From Clostridium sp. SY8519 (lineage in GTDB: Bacteria > Bacillota > Clostridia > Lachnospirales > Lachnospiraceae), in assembly GCF_000270305.1 (NCBI RefSeq), contig NC_015737.1, positions 1,488,501 to 1,552,500 of the forward strand: 64,000 nucleotides of DNA, read 5' to 3'. Below the pieces are notes generated by a model. It was not told the origin of the DNA. It made no database searches and saw nothing but the letters and a program-made list of their open reading frames with translations. The position numbers and the translations under genes were made by a program. Positions 16,564 through 25,529 of this stretch are shown here, piece after piece; the first letter of the stretch is position 1, and each line of letters opens with the position of its first letter.

Positions 16564-17464
16564 AATCCTGGCCGGTGATAACGGAAGTGCGGTACTGGAA
16601 CCAGAGTACCACGGAGAACGAAAAAATAATATGAAGAAAAAGACTTATGCGGGATCGACAGTGCTGAAAGTACTGATCGGAATAGCGGCAGCCCTTACCG
16701 TTGTGGCGCTGGGTTTCCTTCTGGTTTATATACTGGTGAAGGGAATTCCGAATCTTTCACCGGAACTGTTTTCTCCCGGTTATAACAGTGAAAACGTATC
16801 AATGCTGCCATCCATTATCAGTACTTTGATTATGATGGCGATTTCCCTTTTGATTGCAGTACCGATAGGCGTGTTTTCCGCTGTATATATGACAGAATAT
16901 GCCAGAAAGAACAATCTTCTGGTACGGATCATCCGCATGATGACAGAGACTCTGACGGGTATTCCATCGATTGTATACGGCCTGTTCGGTATGTTGTTTT
17001 TTGTTCTGACCCTGCATATGGGGCTGTCACTGATTTCCGGTATTCTGACCCTGTCTATCATGGTGCTCCCTACCGTGCTGCGGACTTCGGAAGAAGCTCT
17101 GATGGCAGTGCCCCAGAGTTTTCGTGAAGGCAGCTTCGGATTGGGCGCAGGCAAGCTGCGGACGATTTTCCGTGTGGTGCTGCCCAGCGCGGTTCCGGGA
17201 ATACTGTCCGGAATTATCCTTGCTATCGGAAGAATTGCCGGCGAATCCGCAGCGCTGATTTATACGGCAGGCACGGTGGCTACGATGCCTCACAACCTGA
17301 TGGCTTCCGGCCGAAGTCTGGCGGTGCATCTGTACGTGCTGTCCAGTGAAGGTCTGCACACCAATCAGGCGTTTGCGACAGCGGTAGTGCTGATTGCCAT
17401 GGTGCTGGCAATTAACATTGCGTCTTCCAAAATTGCCAAACGTATGAACAGCAAACTGAGCTGA
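16556..17464 (+). CDS. pstA: Phosphate ABC transporter permease PstA
   Basis: A 302-residue permease with six hydrophobic segments, TETLTGIPSIVYGLFGMLFF, an EAA loop (FREGSFGLGAGKLRTIFRVV) and IGRIAGESAALIYTAGT. It forms the phosphate channel with PstC. The ATG at 16556 overlaps the pstC stop. A second ATG at 16631 would give a start closer to the membrane helix, with only a weak ribosome site. The N-terminal 25 residues before it are unusual for the family, so the start is uncertain. Confidence 0.92.
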   Translation: MNKILAGDNGSAVLEPEYHGERKNNMKKKTYAGSTVLKVLIGIAAALTVVALGFLLVYILVKGIPNLSPELFSPGYNSENVSMLPSIISTLIMMAISLLIAVPIGVFSAVYMTEYARKNNLLVRIIRMMTETLTGIPSIVYGLFGMLFFVLTLHMGLSLISGILTLSIMVLPTVLRTSEEALMAVPQSFREGSFGLGAGKLRTIFRVVLPSAVPGILSGIILAIGRIAGESAALIYTAGTVATMPHNLMASGRSLAVHLYVLSSEGLHTNQAFATAVVLIAMVLAINIASSKIAKRMNSKLS

Positions 17465-17536
17465 CGGCAGCATACAGCAGACGCGGAATCCGACAGACGC
17501 ATCTGCCGGAACAGCCGATGAAAAAGAGGAGTATCT

Positions 17537-18289
17537 ATGGAAAAAATGAGTGTACGCAATGTGAATCTTCACTATGGAGAGTTTCACGCGTTAAAGAATA
17601 TTAATCTGCCGATTGAAAAGAATCAGATTACCGCGCTGATCGGTCCTTCCGGCTGCGGAAAATCCACACTGCTGAAATGCCTGGATCGGATGAATGATCT
17701 GGTGGACGGCTGTCGTGTGGACGGTGAGATTCTTCTGGATGGTGAAAATATCTATCAGAAGGGTGTGGATGTGAATCTTCTGAGAAAAAGAGTGGGAATG
17801 GTATTTCAGAAGGCCAATCCATTTCCCATGAGTATTTATGATAATGTGGCATTCGGTCCGAGAACCCATGGAATCCGTTCCAAGAAAAAACTGGACGAGA
17901 TTGTGGAAAAATCTCTGCGAGGCGCGGCGATCTGGGATGAAGTGAAGGACCGTTTGAATAAAAGCGCGCTTGGCGTATCCGGCGGACAGCAGCAGAGAAT
18001 CTGCATCGCCCGGGCACTTGCGGTAGAACCGGAAGTGTTGCTGATGGATGAGTCCACTTCAGCGCTGGATCCAATTTCCACATCCAAGATCGAGGATCTG
18101 GTGGTGGAGCTGAAAAAAGACTATACCATCGTTATGGTAACCCATAATATGCAGCAGGCAGTGCGTGTATCGGATAAGACCGCGTTTTTCCTGCTGGGAG
18201 AGATGATCGAGTACGGCGATACGGAACAGATTTTTTCCATGCCCAAAGAGAAAAAGACAGAAGACTACATTACCGGCAGATTCGGATAA
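17537..18289 (+). CDS. pstB: Phosphate ABC transporter ATP-binding protein PstB
   Basis: A 250-residue ABC ATPase with Walker [11 protein letters not shown]-loop [17 protein letters not shown], signature [15 protein letters not shown], Walker [14 protein letters not shown] and H-loop MVTHNMQQA. The [10 protein letters not shown] segment is diagnostic of PstB. It energises PstCA. AGAGGAG lies upstream of ATG 17537. phoU follows after 19 bp. Confidence 0.96.
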   Translation: MEKMSVRNVNLHYGEFHALKNINLPIEKNQITALIGPSGCGKSTLLKCLDRMNDLVDGCRVDGEILLDGENIYQKGVDVNLLRKRVGMVFQKANPFPMSIYDNVAFGPRTHGIRSKKKLDEIVEKSLRGAAIWDEVKDRLNKSALGVSGGQQQRICIARALAVEPEVLLMDESTSALDPISTSKIEDLVVELKKDYTIVMVTHNMQQAVRVSDKTAFFLLGEMIEYGDTEQIFSMPKEKKTEDYITGRFG

Positions 18290-18308
18290 TACGAGTAGGA
18301 GCAGAAGT

Positions 18309-18956
18309 ATGAGAATCAAGTATGATGAACAGCTGAAACGTCTGAATCAGGAAATGATTCAGATGGGAAATATGGTAGAACAGGCCATAGAGCAGAGCTA
18401 TGCGGCACTGACCCAGGGGGATATCGAACGGGCGAAACAGATCGTGCATGAGGATTCCGCTGTGAATGACCAGGAGCGTCTGATTGAAAATCTTTGCCTG
18501 AAACTGATTCTGCAGCAGCAGCCGGTAGCGTCGGATTTGCGGACGATTTCCGCAGCATTAAAGATGGTGACAGATATGGAGCGGATCGGGGACCACGCGG
18601 CGGATATCTCGGAACTTACCATTTATCTGGCAGATCGGAAAGAAGATGTGAATCAGGAAAATATCCGAAAAATGGCAGCCGAGACCATGACCATGGTACT
18701 GGATAGTGTGGATGCCTATGTGCGGAAGGATTTGCAGGAGGCTCGTGCCGTAATTGCCCGAGATGATACAGTGGATGCGCTGTTTGACGCCGTGAAGCAG
18801 GATCTGGTCAACCAGATTGCGAAACATCCGGAAAATGCCGGATCTATGCCGGATCTGCTGCTGGTGGCAAAGTATTTTGAACGGATTGGGGATCATGCGG
18901 TAAATATTGCGGAATGGGTAATTTACGCAGTTACCGGACAGGAGCTGCCGAGCTGA
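18309..18956 (+). CDS. phoU: Phosphate signalling protein PhoU
   Basis: A 215-residue all-helical protein made of two PhoU three-helix repeats. Each carries the metal-binding ERIGDHA-type motif (DMERIGDHAADISEL at about residue 80, YFERIGDHAVNIAEWV at about residue 182). It restrains PstSCAB and the PhoR/PhoB response when phosphate is plentiful. It closes the operon, and the promoter of the next MFS gene follows within 40 bp. Confidence 0.95.
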   Translation: MRIKYDEQLKRLNQEMIQMGNMVEQAIEQSYAALTQGDIERAKQIVHEDSAVNDQERLIENLCLKLILQQQPVASDLRTISAALKMVTDMERIGDHAADISELTIYLADRKEDVNQENIRKMAAETMTMVLDSVDAYVRKDLQEARAVIARDDTVDALFDAVKQDLVNQIAKHPENAGSMPDLLLVAKYFERIGDHAVNIAEWVIYAVTGQELPS

Positions 18957-18992
18957 TCAGATTTAGCATTGTGCATAATATAAAACTTTTCC

Positions 18993-19021
18993 TTGTCATT
19001 CGAAAAATCTGCGTTTATAAT
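18993..19021 (+). promoter_or_regulatory. Sigma-70-type promoter of the OxlT-like gene
   Basis: TTGTCA (18993-18998), a 17-base spacer and TATAAT (19016-19021), 43 bases upstream of the start codon. The MFS gene is therefore expressed independently of the pst operon. Confidence 0.75.
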
Positions 19022-19063
19022 TTAGGTACGTTATATTTGTTAAGGTTTTTGGGAGGACATGAT

Positions 19064-20290
19064 ATGAAACATCTGAATCGCTGGGTCTATGTCATTGTGG
19101 GCGTTGTGACGCTCCTGATGGCAGGCCTCATTTATGCATGGAGTGTGATGTCTAAGACCATCGGCGCATCTTACGACTGGTCGGCGGCGTCTCTGTCGCT
19201 GACATTCACACTGGTCATGCTCTTTTTTTGTGTCGGCAGTCTGCTGGCAGGTATTTTTTCCAAAAAAATCAAACCGAGAATCTACCTGATCCTGTCTGCC
19301 GTTCTGTTCCTGGCAGGTTTTTTGACCGCTTCCGGAACCGGAAGTTCTCTGGTTACCCTTTATCTGGGCTTCGGCGCCTTATGTGGACTGGGAGCCGGAT
19401 TTGCTTATAATGCGGTTATGGGCACGGTATGCGCCTGGTTTCCGGACAAGCAGGGCCTGATTTCCGGTATTCTGCTGATGGGCTTCGGTCTGAGCAGCTT
19501 TATTGTGGGAAAGGTCTTCGCGGCAGCGACACCGCCGGTATCCGGCAGTTATGCCTGGACCGGTACCTTTCGGCTGATGGGCATCGTGATTTTTGTTGTA
19601 ATGCTGATCTGCAGTATTTTTATGGTCAGACCGGGAGAAGACTTCCACGCCCCGGAACCGAAAAAAGCAAAAACCGTCCGTGAGCCGGCCTGTGATATCG
19701 GACCGGGCCAGATGGTAAAAAAGCCGTCCTTCTGGCTGTTTTATATCTGGGCGATCATGGTCAGCGCGGCAGGCCTGGCTCTGGTGGGACAGGCCAGCGG
19801 CATTGCCACACAGGTGGGACCGCAGGTGGATGCGGGCACGATTGCCACGGTAGTGGGTCTGATTTCCATTATGAATGGTGTCGGACGTGTGCTGATGGGA
19901 GCCATTTTTGACAAAAAGGGATACCGTTTTACCATGGTGCTGGATATGATCATTTTCCTGATTACAGCAGGTATTCTGGTGCTGGCAATCCGCAGCGGCA
20001 GTTTTTCACTGATTGTTGTGGGATTTGTTGTGGGCGGTCTGGCTTACAGCGGCGTAACCCCGATCCAGTCAGCCCTGATCAGCGATTTTTATGGAAGAAC
20101 CTACTATTCCACGAACTTCTCCATCGTTGTGACGAACCTGCTGATCGGTTCCTTTGCCTCCACCATTGCAGGCAAACTGTATGATATGACCCAGTCTTAC
20201 ATGAGTACGATCCTGATGATGTTTCTTGTGACCATTGTGGCTTTTGTTGTATCCGTCGGCGTACGCAGACCGGTGAAGGAAGAAGCATAA
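19064..20290 (+). CDS. OFA/OxlT-family MFS transporter
   Basis: A 408-residue carrier with 12 hydrophobic segments and the oxalate/formate antiporter layout. It starts MKHLNRWVYVIVGVVTLLMA...YAWSVM. It has GFGALCGLGAGFAYNAVMGT and the FPDKQGLISGILLMGFGLSS loop after helix 4. A repeat of the helix 8-9 region (GLISIMNGVGRVLMGAIFDK) and an FYGRTYYSTNFSI segment follow. It probably exchanges small carboxylates; the substrate is unknown. ATG 19064 is preceded by GGGAGGA; a longer frame reaching back to 18914 is phoU sequence. A strong promoter precedes it and a terminator follows. Confidence 0.87.
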   Translation: MKHLNRWVYVIVGVVTLLMAGLIYAWSVMSKTIGASYDWSAASLSLTFTLVMLFFCVGSLLAGIFSKKIKPRIYLILSAVLFLAGFLTASGTGSSLVTLYLGFGALCGLGAGFAYNAVMGTVCAWFPDKQGLISGILLMGFGLSSFIVGKVFAAATPPVSGSYAWTGTFRLMGIVIFVVMLICSIFMVRPGEDFHAPEPKKAKTVREPACDIGPGQMVKKPSFWLFYIWAIMVSAAGLALVGQASGIATQVGPQVDAGTIATVVGLISIMNGVGRVLMGAIFDKKGYRFTMVLDMIIFLITAGILVLAIRSGSFSLIVVGFVVGGLAYSGVTPIQSALISDFYGRTYYSTNFSIVVTNLLIGSFASTIAGKLYDMTQSYMSTILMMFLVTIVAFVVSVGVRRPVKEEA

Positions 20291-20320
20291 GCGAAGCCGC
20301 AAAATATATCAGTAAAAATA

Positions 20321-20364
20321 AAAACTGCCGCCATCCGGAAAACTGCCGGGGCGGCAGTTTTGCG
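20321..20364 (+). terminator. Hairpin terminator after the MFS gene
   Basis: Arms AAAACTGCCGCC (20321-20332) and GGCGGCAGTTTT (20350-20361) are perfect complements, with T residues at the end of the stem. Confidence 0.8.
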
Positions 20365-20516
20365 TAATGCGCGAAGCAGCAGAAGCCGGCAGATGCCGGG
20401 AGCGGCAAATCCAATGATTCGCCGCGTTCCGGGCAGGAACCGCAGGAGCAGGTAGACCTGGCCCCGCAGGCATGGTATAGTAAACAGACACTGACAGAGA
20501 CGAACGGAGGGCGGAT

Positions 20517-21146
20517 ATGGAGGTATGGATGCTGCGCCACGGACGCACACAGGGCAATCTGGAACATCGCTACGTGGGGCGCACGGATGAGAAACTGACG
20601 GACCGGCAGAAACAGGAGCTGAAGGAGCTGGCGGGAGTGTTCCCGGCGCCGGACCTTCTGTATGTCAGTCCCATGCGCCGCTGCCGCCAGACGGCGGAGG
20701 GGCTTTTCCCGGGACAGGAGCAGATCCTGTGGGAAGCCTTCCGGGAAACAGATTTCGGGGAGTATGAATATCTGACCTACGAGGACCTGAACGGCCGGCC
20801 GGCGTATCAGGCCTGGATTGACAGCGGAGGGCTGACCGCTTTCCCGCATGGCGAATCCGGGGAGGCGTTTCGCCGGCGCTGCTGGCAGGGATTTCAGTCC
20901 TGCATGGCGGATGCCAGTCACAGAGGCGCGGAATCCGTGGGAATTGTCTGCCATGGGGGCACAATTATGAGTATCTGTGCCGCACTGACCGGGGATCCGG
21001 CATCGTTTTACCACTGGCAGGCTGCGAATCTGCAGGGATTTCGTATGGAAATTACAGAAAATGGAACAAACAGAGAAATCTGCCTGGAAGGATCGATTCA
21101 AAAGCTGGCGGATACTTGCAAATCAAAGAAAAACAGCGTATTATAA
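20517..21146 (+). CDS. Histidine phosphatase family protein (phosphoglycerate-mutase-like)
   Basis: A 209-residue protein of the branch-2-size histidine phosphatases. It has the phosphohistidine motif LRHGRT at residues 6-11, the arginine-containing SPMRRCRQTA, the acid/base region ETDFGEYEYLTYEDL and the second histidine in VCHGGTIMS. It removes a phosphate from a small molecule; alpha-ribazole phosphate, 3-phosphoglycerate or a sugar phosphate are all possible. GGAGGG lies just upstream of the start. It precedes trkA by 63 bp and may be co-transcribed, although a functional link is not evident. Confidence 0.88.
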   Translation: MEVWMLRHGRTQGNLEHRYVGRTDEKLTDRQKQELKELAGVFPAPDLLYVSPMRRCRQTAEGLFPGQEQILWEAFRETDFGEYEYLTYEDLNGRPAYQAWIDSGGLTAFPHGESGEAFRRRCWQGFQSCMADASHRGAESVGIVCHGGTIMSICAALTGDPASFYHWQAANLQGFRMEITENGTNREICLEGSIQKLADTCKSKKNSVL

Positions 21147-21209
21147 TTCTGCTTTGAAAGGAACGTACCGCGCAGGTGCAGGGGGCACAGGCGCAGGAGT
21201 GTGAATCAG

Positions 21210-22574
21210 ATGAATATAATTGTGGTAGGAAATGGAAAAGTTGGAAGCCTGCTGGTGGAACAGCTGTCCCAGGAGGGACATGATGTGGTCAGCATCGATA
21301 TCCGGGAGGACCGCCTGACAGATATTCAGAATTCCCTGGATGTACTCTGTATCTGCGGCAACGGAGTTTCCAGAGAGGTGCTGTTGGAAGCCGGGGCGGA
21401 TGACGCGGATCTGCTGCTGGCGGTGACTGCAGGTGATGAACTGAATCTGCTGTGCTGCCTGGTAGCCAAAAAACTGGGTACACGGCATACCATTGCCCGA
21501 GTGCGGAACCCGGAGCTGGCGGATGAGCTGGTGCTGTTCCGGAAAGATATGGGACTTTCCATGGCGATTAATCCGGAATATTCCGCGGCGCAGGAGATTT
21601 TTTCCGTGCTGCGTTTTCCGGGCCTTATGTCCATCGAAGAGTTCGGACACGGCAAGTTCGAACTGGCGGAATTTAAAGTGACGAAGGAGTCTCCGATTAC
21701 CTCCATGCCGCTGCGCCGGTTCAGCAGCAAATACAATTCCAAGTCCTTGGTCTGCGCGATCCGCCGGGACGGAGAGACCATTATTCCTTCCGGGGAAGCC
21801 CAGATTCAGGTCAACGACAAGATCAGCTTTGCGGCAGAGCCAGGTGAGGCGGAGCGGTTTCTCCACCTGGCGGGCGTGCAGAGCCAGATGCCCCGCAGTG
21901 TGATGATACTCGGTGCCGGCAGAATTACGTATTATCTGGTGCGTATGATGCTGAAAGTAGGGATGCGTCCGGTAGTGATTGAAAGCGATGAGAAAAAGAG
22001 CATGGAGTTTAACCGCGCCTTTCCGAATGTACTGACGATTCATGCGGACGGAAGCGACCGCAGCATGCTGGAGGAGGAGGGTATCGAATCCGCGGATGCC
22101 TTCGTGTCCCTGACAGGCACCGATGAGGTCAATGTATTGGTATCCATGTACGCTTCTTCCCAGAATGTGCCGAAAGTAGTGACAAAAGTCAGCCGCCTTT
22201 CCGTACTGGAACTGCTGCAGCACGAGAACATCGGCAGCACTGTTTCCCCCAGGGATATCGTGGCCAGCCGGGTCATCAGTTATGTCCGGGCACTGGAAAA
22301 GGCGGAAGCATGCAACGTAGAAACGGTATACCGGGTGGTGGAGAATTCGGTGGAAGCGCTGGAATTCATTGCCCGGACCCGGGATGACGCGCTGATCGGC
22401 ATCCCGCTGAAAAACCTGCAGCTGAAGCCGAATCTGCTGATCTGCGCATTGATCCGCCGTGGACAGGTGATTATTCCCCGGGGCGATGACTGTATACAGA
22501 AAGATGATCATGTGATCATCGTGACAACGATCAAGCACTTAAATGACCTGAAGAATATTCTGGACAACAGATAA
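21210..22574 (+). CDS. trkA: Trk potassium uptake system regulatory subunit TrkA
   Basis: A 454-residue cytoplasmic protein with two RCK units. Each has a Rossmann NAD-binding fold (MNIIVVGNGKVGSLLVEQL at the start, SVMILGAGRITYYLVRMMLK at about residue 232) and a TrkA-C domain (PLRRFSSKYNSKSLVCAIRR; IPLKNLQLKPNLLICALIRR). It gates the TrkH channel in response to nucleotides. ATG 21210 is chosen because AGGAG lies 10 bases upstream; the in-frame GTG at 21201 is too close to it. trkH follows after 40 bp. Confidence 0.94.
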   Translation: MNIIVVGNGKVGSLLVEQLSQEGHDVVSIDIREDRLTDIQNSLDVLCICGNGVSREVLLEAGADDADLLLAVTAGDELNLLCCLVAKKLGTRHTIARVRNPELADELVLFRKDMGLSMAINPEYSAAQEIFSVLRFPGLMSIEEFGHGKFELAEFKVTKESPITSMPLRRFSSKYNSKSLVCAIRRDGETIIPSGEAQIQVNDKISFAAEPGEAERFLHLAGVQSQMPRSVMILGAGRITYYLVRMMLKVGMRPVVIESDEKKSMEFNRAFPNVLTIHADGSDRSMLEEEGIESADAFVSLTGTDEVNVLVSMYASSQNVPKVVTKVSRLSVLELLQHENIGSTVSPRDIVASRVISYVRALEKAEACNVETVYRVVENSVEALEFIARTRDDALIGIPLKNLQLKPNLLICALIRRGQVIIPRGDDCIQKDDHVIIVTTIKHLNDLKNILDNR

Positions 22575-22614
22575 TTAAGACGGCAGTCTGCCGGACTGCC
22601 GCGTGTACGGAGCT

Positions 22615-24138
22615 ATGAATAAACGAATTGTATTTTACACGATCGGATTTATCCTGTTGATTGAGGCAGTATTGATGATGCTGCCTCTTGTCGTTTCTGT
22701 TATTTACAGAGAGGCGGCCGGCCGCAACGCGTTTCTGATTTCCGCACTGATCAGCGCGGCGGCCGGCGGTCTGATGATTATGAAAAAACCGAAAAAAACC
22801 AGGATCTTTGCCCGGGAAGGATTTGCCATTGTGGCACTGGCCTGGATCATGCTGAGTGTTTTCGGCTGTCTGCCCTTTGTCATCAGCGGGGAGATCCCCA
22901 ATTTTATCGACGCTTTTTTCGAAACAGTATCCGGTTTTACCACCACAGGCTCCAGCATCCTGACAGATGTAGAGGCTATGAGCCATTCCCTGGTCTTCTG
23001 GCGCAGTTTCACCCACTGGGTCGGCGGCATGGGGGTGCTGGTCTTTGTTATGATCATTGTACCGCTGGGCGGGGAGAGCAACATGCATCTGCTCCGTGCG
23101 GAAACACCGGGTCCCACAGCCGGAAAACTGGTACCGCGGATGCGGGATACCGCAAAGATCCTCTACGGGATCTACCTGGTCATGACCGTGGTGGAAGTGG
23201 TTCTTTTATGCTGCGGCGGTATGTCACTGTTTGACAGTCTGATCAACTCCTTCGGATCCGCCGGTACCGGCGGCTTTTCCAACTGGGGGGACAGCATCGG
23301 CCATTACAACAGCGAGTTTTTTGAAGTGGTCATCGGCGTGTTCATGCTTCTGTTCGGTGTGAATTTCAGCCTTTATTATCTGCTGCTTTTAAAACGGGTA
23401 AAAGCGGTGTTTAAGAGCGAGGAGCTTCGCTGGTATCTGGGAATTATCGCTTTTGCCACCATCACGATCGCGGTCAATATCGAGCATATCTACGGCAGTT
23501 TCCATCAGGCGCTGCGGTATTCCTTTTTCCAGGTTTCATCGATTATTACCACCACCGGTTATTCTTCCGCGGATTTCAACCAGTGGCCCCAGTACGCAAA
23601 AACCATCCTGGTGATGCTGATGATCTGCGGGGCCTGCGCGGGAAGCACCGGCGGCGGCCTGAAAGTGTCCCGTGTGCTGATTCTGTTCCGTACCGCCCGC
23701 CGGGGACTGAAGCGTCTGATTCACTCCCATTCGGTGGAGGCTGTCCGGTTTGAACGCAAGGGACTGGAAGAAGGCACCATCAGCAACTGCGGGGTCTACC
23801 TGATCGTTTACTGCATGATCGCCATCGGCAGCCTGGTGGTGATTTCCATTGACAATTTCTCCTATGAGACCAATGTCACCGCAATGCTGTCCTGCCTGAA
23901 CAATATCGGACCGGGACTCGGCACGGTAGGTCCCATGGGCAATTTCGCGGGTTATTCCTGGCTGTCCAAGCTGGTGCTTTCCTTTGACATGCTGGCCGGC
24001 CGTCTGGAGCTCTATCCGATCCTGCTCCTGTTTGCGCCGTCCATCTGGAGACAGGGACCTTATTCCCGCAGAGGCAGAAAGCGGACCGCCCGGAGAAGAA
24101 TCAAAAAAGCTGGAAGGGTTATGCATGAAGAAGCATAA
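22615..24138 (+). CDS. trkH: Trk potassium uptake channel TrkH
   Basis: A 507-residue membrane protein with four pore-loop repeats. The selectivity-filter glycines are visible in FTTTGSSI, GTGGFSNW, TTTGYSSADF and IGPGLGTVGP. It conducts K+ across the membrane under TrkA control. ATG 22615 is favoured because MNKRIVFYTIGFILLIEA is the usual N-terminus; a GTG at 22603 is in frame. The ribosome site is weak for both. A GGCAGTC/GACTGCC hairpin without a T run lies between trkA and trkH. The 3' end overlaps the next gene by 14 bp. Confidence 0.94.
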   Translation: MNKRIVFYTIGFILLIEAVLMMLPLVVSVIYREAAGRNAFLISALISAAAGGLMIMKKPKKTRIFAREGFAIVALAWIMLSVFGCLPFVISGEIPNFIDAFFETVSGFTTTGSSILTDVEAMSHSLVFWRSFTHWVGGMGVLVFVMIIVPLGGESNMHLLRAETPGPTAGKLVPRMRDTAKILYGIYLVMTVVEVVLLCCGGMSLFDSLINSFGSAGTGGFSNWGDSIGHYNSEFFEVVIGVFMLLFGVNFSLYYLLLLKRVKAVFKSEELRWYLGIIAFATITIAVNIEHIYGSFHQALRYSFFQVSSIITTTGYSSADFNQWPQYAKTILVMLMICGACAGSTGGGLKVSRVLILFRTARRGLKRLIHSHSVEAVRFERKGLEEGTISNCGVYLIVYCMIAIGSLVVISIDNFSYETNVTAMLSCLNNIGPGLGTVGPMGNFAGYSWLSKLVLSFDMLAGRLELYPILLLFAPSIWRQGPYSRRGRKRTARRRIKKAGRVMHEEA

Positions 24139-25156
24139 AAAAACAATTGCGAAAATTATTTTTCTGGCTGTTATTATCCTGATCATCTGGCGCACATTTA
24201 AAGATTCCGCCGGTTCCATTGTCCAGGAAATCAGCGAAACATCCCTTTGGGTCCTCATTGCGGTCTGTGTTTCCTCCGTGATTTACCATGTGTTTGAAGC
24301 AGGGATGACCTACAGCCTAGCCAGACGCTACAATCCGGAATTCAGATTTTACCAGGCGCTGTACTGCGCGTTTTACTGCTCTTTTTACCGTCTGTCCACC
24401 CTGGGCAGCGGGACAGGGGTAGCGGCCATCTATTATCTGGGCAAATTTGACATCGAATATTCGGAAGCCATCAGCCTGTATATGATCCAGTATGTGGTGC
24501 ATAAGCTGGGGGTAGCCATATTCAGCGGGATTCTGTTTGCGGTATCCTGGCAGTTTATGATCACCAATTACTCGAAATATGTGTGGCTGCTGGTGCTGGC
24601 TTACGGCGTGACAGTGCTGATCTGTGTGGGGCTGGTGCTGCTGATCATGTGGAAGAAATTCCATGAACTGATCCTGAACCTGATCCGCCGGTTCAATAAA
24701 AACGGCCGGTTTGACAGTCTGCTCATGACCTTGGAGACCGATGCCGAAATTATGGGCACCACCGCGAAGAAAATTCTCAAAGACAGGGCACAGGTGCTGA
24801 AACTGCTGGTGATCACACTGGTGAAATATATCTTCTGGTTTGACATTCCGTTTCTGATTGTCGGCGGAGCGGGAAAAGTCAGCTTTCTGCACTCCCTGTC
24901 CGTCAGTTCCCTGGCCATTATGACGGCAGCCGTGATTCCGACGCCTGCCGGCGTGGGATCCAGCGAATTTGTCATGACACTGATGTACGGTCCCCTGGTG
25001 GGCATTGAACAGGCGGGAGCTGTGACGATCCTGTATCGTCTGGCGACTTTCATTTTTCCGTTTCTGGCTGGGGCAGCACTGATCATCATCCGCCGGCTCC
25101 GTCTGAAAAAGAAAGGCATCCGGGAAAAGAAGCCGTCTTTTCTGAAGGCGGATTAG
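24125..25156 (+). CDS. Lysylphosphatidylglycerol-synthase-type integral membrane protein (UPF0104)
   Basis: A 343-residue protein of the flippase-like LPG synthase transmembrane domain family with about 8 membrane segments. Typical features are YCAFYCSFYRLSTLGSGTGV in the first half and AAVIPTPAGVGSSEFVMTLM in the second. The soluble aminoacyltransferase domain of MprF is absent, so it probably moves or modifies a lipid rather than aminoacylating phosphatidylglycerol. ATG 24125 overlaps the trkH stop by 14 bp, implying translational coupling with potassium uptake genes. Confidence 0.85.
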   Translation: MKKHKKTIAKIIFLAVIILIIWRTFKDSAGSIVQEISETSLWVLIAVCVSSVIYHVFEAGMTYSLARRYNPEFRFYQALYCAFYCSFYRLSTLGSGTGVAAIYYLGKFDIEYSEAISLYMIQYVVHKLGVAIFSGILFAVSWQFMITNYSKYVWLLVLAYGVTVLICVGLVLLIMWKKFHELILNLIRRFNKNGRFDSLLMTLETDAEIMGTTAKKILKDRAQVLKLLVITLVKYIFWFDIPFLIVGGAGKVSFLHSLSVSSLAIMTAAVIPTPAGVGSSEFVMTLMYGPLVGIEQAGAVTILYRLATFIFPFLAGAALIIIRRLRLKKKGIREKKPSFLKAD

Positions 25157-25261
25157 CGAATGGGGGTAAATTCCTTCCCGCAAAACTCAGGAAAACGTTG
25201 CATACAGCAGGCAGGAGTGCTATACTGTCTGTGTCAGAAAGATAACAGACAAGAGCATATC

Positions 25262-25380
25262 GTATCTTCAGGGATGGGTGCAATTCCCTACCGGCGGTAA
25301 AGCCCGCGAGCGTCCGATACGGACAGCAGATCCGGTGAGATTCCGGGGCCGACAGTACAGTCTGGATGGAAGAAGAAGGA
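25262..25380 (+). ncRNA. FMN riboswitch (RFN element)
   Basis: The RFN conserved blocks appear in order: ATCTTCAGGG, TGCAATTCCC, ACCGGCGGTAAAGCCCGCGA, GATCCGGTGAGATTCCGGGG, CCGACAGT, and AGTCTGGATG followed by AAGAAGA closing P1. It binds FMN and controls the ribD-ribE-ribBA-ribH operon below, with the terminator at 25410 as expression platform. Confidence 0.96.
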
Positions 25381-25409
25381 TTCATTTTTTGCGTGCAAAT
25401 GATTTCACA

Positions 25410-25439
25410 TCCCTGCGGAGATTCCGCAGGGATTTTTTT
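25410..25439 (+). terminator. Riboswitch-controlled terminator
   Basis: Perfect 10-bp stem TCCCTGCGGA / TCCGCAGGGA with a 3-base loop, followed by seven T residues. It is positioned 30 bases after the FMN aptamer, so it should form when FMN is bound and stop transcription before ribD. Confidence 0.9.
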
Positions 25440-25529
25440 ACGCGGCGGGCGTCTGCCGGCGGGAATGCCGCCGGTTCGTGGCTGTGCCTGCTGCGGCAGA
25501 AAAGGCACGTACCGGAAGGGGCATACAGG

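Noticed and set aside
20079..21101. 340-residue minus-strand frame opposite the phosphatase and MFS gene end
   Set aside because: Spans a terminator and two well-supported plus-strand genes; no family similarity.
21141..22538. 465-residue open frame on the minus strand opposite trkA
   Set aside because: Fully antisense to a clear trkA; composition rich in His, Gln and Arg typical of reverse-frame translation; no ribosome site.
25278..25529. Upstream extension of the ribD frame
   Set aside because: The region is the FMN riboswitch and its terminator; the conserved RibD N-terminus begins at 25530.
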